Shown here piece by piece: positions 1-5,045 of a stretch of 5,285 nt of DNA. The DNA is from Sphingomonadales bacterium (GTDB taxonomy: Bacteria; Pseudomonadota; Alphaproteobacteria; Sphingomonadales; Sphingomonadaceae). The position numbers and the translations under genes were made by a program. Positions within the stretch are counted from its first letter, which is position 1. Each line of letters starts with the position of its first letter. The DNA is taken from NCBI GenBank assembly GCA_024636595.1, contig JAGXGT010000175.1, forward strand, positions 1-5,285, written 5' to 3'. The notes under the pieces are model-generated. The model saw only the letters and a list, made by a program, of their open reading frames with translations, was not told the origin of the DNA and did not search any database.

Positions 1-2
1 CG

Positions 3-521
3 CTCAACCAGATCGCCTTCGCCGCCTGTCCGGTTGCGCCGGATCCGGCACCGGCGGTCTGCGCCAACGGCAGCCGTCCGTTTGGAACGACGCTGAATAT
101 CGAAAGCAACCGTACCCGCGGTGTAGAGGCGGTCCTGTCCATTACTCCGGTCGAGCGGCTACGGATTGACGCCAACTATACCTGGCTGGACACCGAAAAC
201 CGCTCTACCGGCAGCAATTTCGGCAATGAACTGGCACGGCGGCCCGCAAGCAGCCTGTATATTGATGCGACCTATCAAACCAGCTTCGGACTGCGTCTCG
301 GCGCTGACTTGCAGATGGTCGGCGACAGTTATGATGATCTGGCCAACAACCGCCGTCTCGACGGCTATGCGCTGGCTGGAGTGCGCGCGAGTGTGCCGAT
401 GACTGACGGCATCGAAATTTTCGGACGTATCGACAATCTGTTCGATGTAAACTATGAAACAGCCACTGATTTTGGCTCTCCGGGACGTTCCGCCTATATC
501 GGGGCGCGGGCGCGTTTCTGA
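3..521 (+). CDS. TonB-dependent outer-membrane receptor, BtuB-like, C-terminal part (5' end outside window)
   Basis: This open frame enters from the left edge and encodes the last 172 residues of a TonB-dependent receptor, a beta-barrel that imports scarce ligands across the outer membrane using TonB energy. The fragment shows alternating barrel-strand patterns (RIDANYTWLD, LRLGADLQMVG, GYALAGVRASV, IEIFGRIDNLFD). It ends in a terminal Phe (ARARF), the usual outer-membrane insertion signal. The stretch RIDNLFDVNYETATDFGSPG resembles the end of the vitamin B12 receptor BtuB, where a similar NLFDxxYET segment occurs, so a corrinoid is the best-guess ligand. Two cysteines at fragment residues 9 and 20 lie in a Pro/Ala-rich stretch that is probably an extracellular loop and could form a disulfide. 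The plug domain and TonB box are outside the window, so ligand identity is inferred. The next gene starts 28 bases downstream on the same strand. Confidence 0.88.
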   Translation, partial: LNQIAFAACPVAPDPAPAVCANGSRPFGTTLNIESNRTRGVEAVLSITPVERLRIDANYTWLDTENRSTGSNFGNELARRPASSLYIDATYQTSFGLRLGADLQMVGDSYDDLANNRRLDGYALAGVRASVPMTDGIEIFGRIDNLFDVNYETATDFGSPGRSAYIGARARF

Positions 522-531
522 CACCAACAGC

Positions 532-539
532 AAAAGGGA
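532..539 (+). promoter_or_regulatory. ribosome binding site deciding the start at 550
   Basis: The purine-rich AAAAGGGA lies 10 bases before the ATG at 550. It supports that start over the in-frame ATG at 454, which would lie inside the receptor gene and add 32 polar residues before the first membrane helix. Confidence 0.55.
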
Positions 540-549
540 ATATGATCAT

Positions 550-1095
550 ATGCAACACGTTCAATCTTCATCGTCCGTCCAGAATGTCTGGGCCGGCGTG
601 CTGGCAACCTCGTCGGTTCTGGGCAGCCTTGCATTGGCCTGCATGTTCCCTTTTGCGGCCATCGCCACCCTGCTGGCGGCGACCTTGCCGTTCCGCAAGG
701 CCGCGGTCTGGATGGGCGCCGCCTGGTTCACCAACCAGCTGATCGGCTATATGGTCCTCGGCTATCCGCAGACCGCGAACAGCTTCGGACATGGCCTTGC
801 CATCGGTGTGACGGCGCTCGCGACACTCGGTGTGGCGAAAGCGGTGTTCAGCCTCCGCGGTGACCGGTCTCTGGTCTCTTCGCTGCTGGCCTTTGGCGCA
901 GCCTTTTTTGCCTTTGAAGCCCTGCTCTATGTTGCAGCGCTCTATCTTGGCGGCGTACAGAATTTCGTGCCTTCGATCGTCTGGATGATCGCGCAGAATG
1001 ACATGCTGTGGTTCGCCGGCCTGGGGCTTCTCTATCTGGTTCTCGACGGCACCTTGTTCAGCCGGATCGCGACGCGCACCCGCGCCCAAGGCTGA
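550..1095 (+). CDS. six-helix inner-membrane protein of unknown function, next to a BtuB-like receptor
   Basis: I do not recognise a named family with confidence. The 181-residue product is very hydrophobic, with about six predicted membrane segments near residues 15-31, 33-47, 51-70, 81-100, 107-133 and 151-168, and a basic C-terminal tail (RIATRTRAQ). Its single cysteine (C31) sits at the end of the first helix in ALACMFPFAA. Other notable residues are H81, E123, N150, D151 and D166, which are polar positions at or near helix ends. Size and helix number match the S-components of ECF-type vitamin transporters, including the solitary B12 transporter BtuM. I cannot show sequence homology, and the cysteine is not where I would expect BtuM's cobalt ligand. 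The start at 550 is chosen from the Shine-Dalgarno-like AAAAGGGA and because the first helix then begins near residue 15. The gene follows the receptor by 28 bases, so co-transcription is likely, and a role in moving the receptor's ligand across the inner membrane is an inference from context. Confidence 0.8.
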   Translation: MQHVQSSSSVQNVWAGVLATSSVLGSLALACMFPFAAIATLLAATLPFRKAAVWMGAAWFTNQLIGYMVLGYPQTANSFGHGLAIGVTALATLGVAKAVFSLRGDRSLVSSLLAFGAAFFAFEALLYVAALYLGGVQNFVPSIVWMIAQNDMLWFAGLGLLYLVLDGTLFSRIATRTRAQG

Positions 1096-1109
1096 GCGCG
1101 CTATAGCCT
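1089..1109. terminator. possible weak bidirectional hairpin over convergent gene ends
   Basis: AGGCT (1089-1093) can pair with AGCCT (1105-1109) around a central perfect palindrome AGCGCGCT (1095-1102). The structure spans the two facing stop codons. There is no clear T-run on either side, so it is at best a non-canonical terminator. Confidence 0.2.
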
Positions 1110-1829
1110 GATCCGCAATTCCGATAACCGGGCATAGGCATCGCGGCACTGGTCCGCGATCGCCTGCTCGGTCTCGCCCAGTGCGGGCACGGCGCTCTCC
1201 GTCCCGCCAAATCCCGTGGTTTCCAGCACCCGCCCATACCAATGCGATGCCCATATCCCATCGGTGGATCGGCCACCCGCCTGCCATGCGAGCATGCCGG
1301 CATCCCACGAAATTTCCAGCGCTGCGCACAGCGCCCGCAAATGCGCTTCCGGGTCGCGCAATATATCGGCGCTGTCCAATATGATCGGTGGCTGGCCGCT
1401 CAGCTGAGCCGCCTGGTCAACATATTCAAGCTGTCGCGCATAGCCGAGATCCTCGGCAGTCACCTCGACCCTTTTGGCGGCATAGCTGGCCACCACCCGA
1501 ACCGGATTACGGATCAGGAAGGCGTGGCGGTGTTCGGGAAAGTCTGCGATCGTTACATCGCTCACCATATGATGCGGCATATGTTTCTGGTACCAGAGCG
1601 GCTTGCCGTCAGGCACGGGGCCGCGCATGTCGTCCGCCACCGATTGCCAGTCGCAGTCCATTGACGCGATGACTTCATCCGCCATTGGCTGACGCTGGCC
1701 AGTGGTTTTCAGGAACGCCCCGTAAAAGGGTTCGTCGCTGACGGCGCAGTCGCTGCGTCCGCCAAAGCTGCGCATCATCGCGGTCGAGATATTGCGCGGG
1801 CCGGACCACATGGCAATGCGGATTGTCAT
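1101..1829 (-). CDS. sulfotransferase-like P-loop protein, partner of the neighbouring aminotransferase
   Basis: The 242-residue protein has the PAPS-dependent sulfotransferase layout. An N-terminal beta-strand and phosphosulfate loop lie at residues 5-22 (AMWSGPRNISTAMMRSF), followed by a DEPFY motif at 32-36. A KH pair at 82-83 may supply the catalytic base. The 3'-phosphate-binding segment is FLIRNPVRVVASY at 104-116, with R107 and S115 in the expected places. The C-terminal part contains ILRDPEAHLRALC (156-168) and a Trp-rich GIWASHWYG (191-199). No signal peptide or membrane helix is seen, so it is probably cytosolic. The acceptor is unknown, and sulfotransfer itself is unproven because this subfamily is distant from characterised enzymes. 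From memory, the N-terminal domain of plant BCAT-like proteins carries the same motifs in the same order (WSxPRxxST, DEPxYxxFLKxTG, LIRNP). AGGTGA lies 7 bases before the ATG and fixes the start. The gene lies 216 bases downstream of the aminotransferase on the same strand, and its stop faces the membrane-protein gene across 5 bases. Confidence 0.82.
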   Translation of the reverse strand: MTIRIAMWSGPRNISTAMMRSFGGRSDCAVSDEPFYGAFLKTTGQRQPMADEVIASMDCDWQSVADDMRGPVPDGKPLWYQKHMPHHMVSDVTIADFPEHRHAFLIRNPVRVVASYAAKRVEVTAEDLGYARQLEYVDQAAQLSGQPPIILDSADILRDPEAHLRALCAALEISWDAGMLAWQAGGRSTDGIWASHWYGRVLETTGFGGTESAVPALGETEQAIADQCRDAYARLSELRIRL

Positions 1830-1836
1830 TTGTATA

Positions 1837-1842
1837 TCACCT
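1837..1842 (-). promoter_or_regulatory. ribosome binding site of the sulfotransferase-like gene
   Basis: On the minus strand AGGTGA stands 7 bases before the ATG at 1829. It is a good match to the anti-Shine-Dalgarno sequence and supports this start. Confidence 0.6.
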
Positions 1843-1867
1843 GTGTCTCCATGTTCGCCGCGAAGCG

Positions 1868-1901
1868 TTTATATTTTAGTTCATTATGGTCTCGCGCGAG
1901 A
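1868..1901 (-). promoter_or_regulatory. possible promoter/operator of the sulfotransferase-like gene
   Basis: This AT-rich patch upstream of the sulfotransferase-like gene contains, on the minus strand, CATAAT (1888-1883, five of six bases of a -10 box) and TATAAA (1873-1868). The perfect 12-base palindrome TCTCGCGCGAGA (1890-1901) lies immediately upstream of CATAAT, where a repressor or activator could sit. No convincing -35 box is visible, so a separate promoter is only suggested. The gene could also be read through from the aminotransferase. Confidence 0.3.
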
Positions 1902-1982
1902 AACCTATTGGGAATGACCTGCGGTCGGCTTGATATAGCGCGCAGACGATCCGACAATAACGTCATCCAAAACCGTTGGCAT

Positions 1983-2037
1983 CGAGCGAAGTCGAGATGA
2001 CTGTAACCCGACACAGTGTCTCGACTGCGCTCGACAC
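1983..2037. repeat. intergenic inverted repeat with CGAGCGnAGTCGAGA arms
   Basis: The left arm (1983-1997) and right arm (2019-2033) are 15 bases each and complementary at 14 positions around a 21-base loop. Within the right half, GTGTC (2016-2020) can also pair with GACAC (2033-2037). On the minus strand it begins 8 bases after the aminotransferase stop, so it lies in that gene's 3' untranslated region. I know this motif as a frequent intergenic element of sphingomonad chromosomes, but copy number cannot be judged here. There is no adjacent T-run, so it is not a standard intrinsic terminator. It may affect mRNA 3' ends or be a REP-like mobile remnant. Confidence 0.65.
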
Positions 2038-2045
2038 GAACGGGG

Positions 2046-2960
2046 CTAGGCAACATCACGCTCTATCAGTTTCTTGTAAAGCCCCTGCAGCCGCTCGACC
2101 ATCGGGCCCCTGCCCTTGGTCAAAATCCGGCCATCCACTTCGATTGCGGGCACAACCCCGGCAAAGGTTCCGGTGACAAAGGCTTCGTCTGCACCATAGA
2201 CATCGGTGAGCGAGAAATTCTTCTCGAACACCGGTATGTCGTTTTCCCGGCAAATTTGAATGACATTGGCCCGGGTAATCCCGCCAAGGCAATAGTCGCC
2301 GCTGGAGGTCCACACCTCGCCCTTGCGGACAATGAAGAAATGGGTGCTGTTGCAGGTCGCGACAAAGCCTTGCGGGTCAAGCATCAACGCTTCGTCCGCA
2401 CCGGCCTGGGTCGCTTGAATGCAGGCGGTAATGCAGTTGAGTTTGCTGTGCGAATTGAGCTTCTGGGCCTGCACCGCCGGATCGCCGCGCCGGACATGGA
2501 CAGTGAACAGGCGGATGCCATTTTCGACCGTGCTCGGCAGCGCTTCCTTATATTCCGGGATGACGACGATGGTCGCCGGCGAAATCACCACCCGCGGGTC
2601 CTGATAGGGTGTCGATCTTATGCCGCGCGTTACCATCAGGCGGATATGGACGCCTTCCTGATCCGCCATGTCATTGCCACTGATCGTCTCGTAAAGCCGT
2701 TTGATCAAGTCTTCCCGAGAAATCCCGATATCCATCGCGATCGCCTTCGATCCCTCAAACAGCCGGTCAAGATGCGCCTCGAGAAAGGCGATCTTGCCCT
2801 TGTGCACACGCAGCCCTTCCCACATCCCGTCGCCGAGCATGAAGCCGCTGTCGAAAACAGAGACCACCGCCTCGGCGCGCGGCGTCATCACGCCGTTGAC
2901 ATTGATCAAAATATTTGCGTTGCGCGGGTCGGCGGCAAAGTCATGCGTGCCCTTAGCCAT
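2046..2960 (-). CDS. class IV PLP-dependent aminotransferase (BCAT / D-amino acid transaminase-like)
   Basis: The 304-residue protein is a fold-type IV aminotransferase of normal length. Such enzymes move an amino group between an amino acid and a 2-oxo acid using pyridoxal phosphate. The small N-terminal domain carries VFDSGFMLGDGMWEGLRV (35-52) and FLEAHLDRL (59-67). HIRLMVTRG (105-113) follows. The large domain has the candidate Schiff-base lysine K167 in QKLNSHSKLN. K173 is an alternative, but spacing to GADEALMLD (187-195) favours K167. GGITRANVI (226-234) is the phosphate-binding turn, followed by a GTFAG segment. The position that is usually the PLP-nitrogen-binding Glu (VxEG) reads VATC, with Thr202 instead. 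Substrate is not predictable, and the often-assigned 'branched-chain' label is not justified by sequence alone. The minus-strand AGAAGG (2975-2970) lies 9 bases before the ATG. The sulfotransferase-like gene follows downstream, and the two domain types are fused in plant BCAT-like proteins (from memory). Confidence 0.9.
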   Translation of the reverse strand: MAKGTHDFAADPRNANILINVNGVMTPRAEAVVSVFDSGFMLGDGMWEGLRVHKGKIAFLEAHLDRLFEGSKAIAMDIGISREDLIKRLYETISGNDMADQEGVHIRLMVTRGIRSTPYQDPRVVISPATIVVIPEYKEALPSTVENGIRLFTVHVRRGDPAVQAQKLNSHSKLNCITACIQATQAGADEALMLDPQGFVATCNSTHFFIVRKGEVWTSSGDYCLGGITRANVIQICRENDIPVFEKNFSLTDVYGADEAFVTGTFAGVVPAIEVDGRILTKGRGPMVERLQGLYKKLIERDVA

Positions 2961-2995
2961 TGATTCTAACCTTCTGATTTATTGAAATAATGGGA

Positions 2996-3027
2996 GGTAA
3001 ACTTTACACACTTTACAGTGTCTAAAG
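2996..3027 (-). promoter_or_regulatory. TTTAC/GTAAA half-site cluster, probable promoter/operator of the aminotransferase
   Basis: Plus-strand reading shows GTAAA-C-TTTAC (2997-3007, perfect arms), an 8-base direct repeat ACTTTACA (3001-3008 and 3010-3017, 9-base period), ACACT-TTAC-AGTGT (3008-3021) and CTTTA-N7-TAAAG (3011-3027). The overlapping dyads lie 37-67 bases before the aminotransferase ATG, where a TetR- or GntR-type regulator would act. On the minus strand TAGACA (3024-3019) resembles a -35 box, with a poor -10 (TTTACC) 17 bases on. The regulator is not in the window. Confidence 0.4.
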
Positions 3028-3144
3028 AAAAGAAACACTCTGGTCCGAGTGGCGCCTGTTTCGGGCGTATAACTGGCCTGGAAACAAAGTTATTCATGGC
3101 GGTCAGGCTAGCGCAAATGGGGGCATGTAGGAAAGTGATTTGTG
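3028..3144. other. intergenic spacer with no recognised feature
   Basis: The 117 bases between the TTTAC cluster and the twin hairpin show no convincing gene, RNA or repeat. Open frames through here are extensions of antisense readings of the flanking genes. Confidence 0.5.
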
Positions 3145-3209
3145 CCCCGCCGAAGGGCGGGGTCCAGAACTGTCCAGCACGATCGTCTGGGCCCCGCCCT
3201 GCGGCGGGG
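3145..3209. repeat. GC-rich twin hairpin (REP/BIME-like element) downstream of E3
   Basis: Two 7-bp GC hairpins, CCCCGCC-GAAG-GGCGGGG (3145-3162) and CCCCGCC-CTGC-GGCGGGG (3192-3209), face each other. The larger arms (3145-3168 and 3186-3209) are inverted copies matching at 22 of 24 bases, so the whole can also fold into one long stem around a 17-base loop. On the minus strand it starts 18 bases after the stop of the dihydrolipoyl dehydrogenase gene. No T-run follows either hairpin. A role in mRNA 3'-end protection or transcription attenuation is plausible; a REP-like repeat family is the likely origin. Confidence 0.7.
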
Positions 3210-3227
3210 AACCCTTCCTTACCAACC

Positions 3228-4640
3228 CTACATATGCAATACGCGTCCATAGGCGTCGAGCACGCTTTCGTGCATCATCTCGCTGAGCGTGGGATGCGGG
3301 AAGACGGTGTTGATCAACTCTGCTTCGGTCGTTTCCAGCGTCTTGCCAATGGTGTAGCCCTGGATCAGCTCGGTGACTTCCGCGCCGATCATATGCGCGC
3401 CAAGCAATTCACCCGTCTTGGCGTCAAAAACCGTCTTGATGAAACCCTCGGTCTCCCCCAGCGCAATCGCCTTGCCGTTGCCGATGAAGGGGAATTTGCC
3501 GACCTTGACGTCATGGCCCGCTTCCTTGGCCTTGGCTTCGGTCAGGCCGACGCTGGCGATTTGCGGGTGGCAATAGGTGCAACCGGGGATATTGTTGACA
3601 TCCATGGTGTGTGGATGGCCGTCCTTGCCCATCGATTGGGCGATAGTTTCTGCCGCAATGACGCCTTCATGACTCGCCTTGTGTGCCAGCCATGGACCAG
3701 CGGTGCAGTCACCGATCGCGTAGATGCCGTCGACATTGGTCCGGCAATATTCGTCGGTCTTGATATGATAGCGATCGTCCGGTTGCACGCCGAGCTCGTC
3801 AAGGCCGATGGTCTCGATATTGGGCATGATACCGACAGCGACGATGACATGGCTGAAGTCATGGCTTTGCTTCTTGCCCTTGCTGTCCTCTATCTCCGCC
3901 TTGACGCCCTTGTCACCGACATCAATGCTCTTCACGCCCGCGCCGGTCATGATCTTCATGCCCTGCTTTTTCAGCGACTTCTCGAGGAAAGCCGAAATTT
4001 CCTCATCCTCGACTGGCACGACCCGGTCGAGCATTTCGACGACCGTCACATCGACGCCGATATCATTGTAAAAGCTGGCGAATTCGATGCCGATAGCGCC
4101 GGAGCCAATGACCAGCAATTTGGTCGGCATTTCCGGCGGCGTCATGGCGGTGCGATAAGTCCAGATGCGCTTGCCGTCCGCCTTGGCAAAAGGCAGATCA
4201 CGGGCGCGGGCTCCGGTGGCGATGATGATATTCTTGGCGGTGAGCTCTTCGTCACCTTTCTCAGTCTTAACGGTCATCTTGCCGGGCGCGGTGATCTTGC
4301 CCTCGCCCATCACGACATCGATCTTGTTTTTCTTCATCAGGCCGGTCACGCCCTGATTGAGCTGCTTCGCCACGCCGCGCGAGCGTTTGACAATGGCGTC
4401 AAGATCAGCGCTAATCTTCTCCGCGACCAGACCATAGTCTGCGGCGTGCTTCATATTGTGAAACACCTCGGCCGAGCGCAGCATTGCCTTGGTCGGTATG
4501 CAGCCCCAGTTGAGACAGATGCCGCCGAGATTTTCGCGTTCGACGATGGCGGTTTTTAAGCCGAGTTGCGATGCACGGATAGCTGCGACATAGCCGCCGG
4601 GGCCGGAACCGAGAACGATGAGGTCGTAAGTGTCTGCCAT
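3228..4640 (-). CDS. lpdA: dihydrolipoyl dehydrogenase (E3 of 2-oxo acid dehydrogenase complex)
   Basis: E3 is a cytosolic FAD flavoprotein that reoxidises the dihydrolipoyl group of E2 and reduces NAD+. The 470-residue length is typical. It has the FAD Rossmann motif GSGPGG (11-16), the redox disulfide GGICLNWGCIPTK (C42, C47), and the NAD-binding GSGAIG (179-184) ending in E202, which favours NAD over NADP. The second FAD motif YAIGDC is at 307-312. The C-terminal dimer-interface catalytic pair is HPTLSE (H449, E454). There is no N-terminal lipoyl domain, unlike some alphaproteobacterial PDH-linked E3 proteins. The minus-strand GAGG lies 6 bases before the ATG and fixes the start. The gene lies 21 bases after the thioesterase and in the same operon as a pyruvate dehydrogenase-type E2, so it is most likely the PDH E3, although E3 can be shared with 2-oxoglutarate dehydrogenase. 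All key residues are present. Confidence 0.97.
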   Translation of the reverse strand: MADTYDLIVLGSGPGGYVAAIRASQLGLKTAIVERENLGGICLNWGCIPTKAMLRSAEVFHNMKHAADYGLVAEKISADLDAIVKRSRGVAKQLNQGVTGLMKKNKIDVVMGEGKITAPGKMTVKTEKGDEELTAKNIIIATGARARDLPFAKADGKRIWTYRTAMTPPEMPTKLLVIGSGAIGIEFASFYNDIGVDVTVVEMLDRVVPVEDEEISAFLEKSLKKQGMKIMTGAGVKSIDVGDKGVKAEIEDSKGKKQSHDFSHVIVAVGIMPNIETIGLDELGVQPDDRYHIKTDEYCRTNVDGIYAIGDCTAGPWLAHKASHEGVIAAETIAQSMGKDGHPHTMDVNNIPGCTYCHPQIASVGLTEAKAKEAGHDVKVGKFPFIGNGKAIALGETEGFIKTVFDAKTGELLGAHMIGAEVTELIQGYTIGKTLETTEAELINTVFPHPTLSEMMHESVLDAYGRVLHM

Positions 4641-4661
4641 ATTATTCCTCTTTGAGAATTT

Positions 4662-5045
4662 TTAGTCCAGCGCCGGCACCTGTACCGGCTTGCCGTCTGC
4701 GTCGACCGCCACAAATGTGTAGACACCCGACGCTGCCTTCGTCATTTCATCCTCATGCCGGTCGCGCCGATAAGCATCGACCTGAACCGTCATCGAACTG
4801 CGTCCGATTTTGGCAAATTCGGCATAGACGGATAGCTCGTCACCAATACCTACGGGATGCCCGAACCGCAGATCATTCGCGCCGACCACGACCGACTGGT
4901 GCTTGCTATGTTTCGCCGCGAGAGCGCCTCCGGCCTGCGCCATCTGCCCCATCAGCCATCCGCCAAATGCTACGCCATAAGGGTTGCCCTCGGTCGGCAT
5001 CACAATGGTACGGATCGCCGGGATTTTTTTGTTCAAATCGGTCAA
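4662..5045 (-). CDS. YciA-like hotdog acyl-CoA thioesterase within the PDH operon
   Basis: The 127-residue protein is a single hotdog domain of the YciA/acyl-CoA hydrolase type, which cleaves acyl-CoA to free acid and CoA. It shows IRTIVMPTEGNPYGVAFGGW (11-30), resembling the MPxxxNxxGxxFGGWLMxQM signature of E. coli YciA, and later RFGHPVGIGDELSVYAE and a VAVDADGKP ending typical of the family. In YciA the residue after QM is the active-site Asp; here it is Ala36 (codon GCG), so hydrolysis is uncertain. The start is TTG at 5045, chosen because it restores the first beta-strand; the next Met (M16) would delete it. GGGGA (5057-5053) lies 7 bases before this TTG. The TTG overlaps the E2 stop as TTGA (5045-5042), suggesting translational coupling. 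Its position between E2 and E3 suggests a link to acetyl-CoA or CoA balance, but the substrate is unknown. Confidence 0.88.
   Translation of the reverse strand: MTDLNKKIPAIRTIVMPTEGNPYGVAFGGWLMGQMAQAGGALAAKHSKHQSVVVGANDLRFGHPVGIGDELSVYAEFAKIGRSSMTVQVDAYRRDRHEDEMTKAASGVYTFVAVDADGKPVQVPALD

Noticed and set aside
454..549. An upstream ATG extending the membrane protein by 32 residues
   Set aside because: It lies inside the receptor coding region, has no ribosome binding site, and adds a polar stretch not needed by the membrane topology. The ATG at 550 has AAAAGGGA upstream.
550..1095. Naming the membrane protein BtuM
   Set aside because: Size, helix count and context fit, but I cannot align it to BtuM, and its only cysteine is at residue 31, not where I would expect BtuM's cobalt-binding cysteine.
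568..1329. A 253-codon minus-strand open frame
   Set aside because: It crosses the membrane-protein gene antisense and part of the sulfotransferase-like gene out of frame. Its composition (Arg, Gly, Ala, His rich, no domain) is typical of shadow frames in GC-rich DNA.
1826..2059. A 77-codon minus-strand open frame between the aminotransferase and the sulfotransferase-like gene
   Set aside because: Its beginning (PVRVERSRDT) is a translation of the CGAGCGnAGTCGAGA repeat, a common artefact in sphingomonad annotations. The rest covers the presumed promoter region of the downstream gene.
2016..2963. A 315-codon plus-strand open frame
   Set aside because: It is the antisense shadow of the class IV aminotransferase, and its start lies in the intergenic repeat.
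3145..3209. Intrinsic terminator for the PDH operon
   Set aside because: The hairpins are strong, but no T-run follows either on the minus strand, so it is listed as a repeat with a possible 3'-end role rather than as a terminator.
3018..4559. A 513-codon open frame on the plus strand
   Set aside because: It runs antisense through the dihydrolipoyl dehydrogenase gene, whose motifs and length are unmistakable. The plus-strand product has no recognisable domain and starts in an intergenic region without a ribosome binding site.
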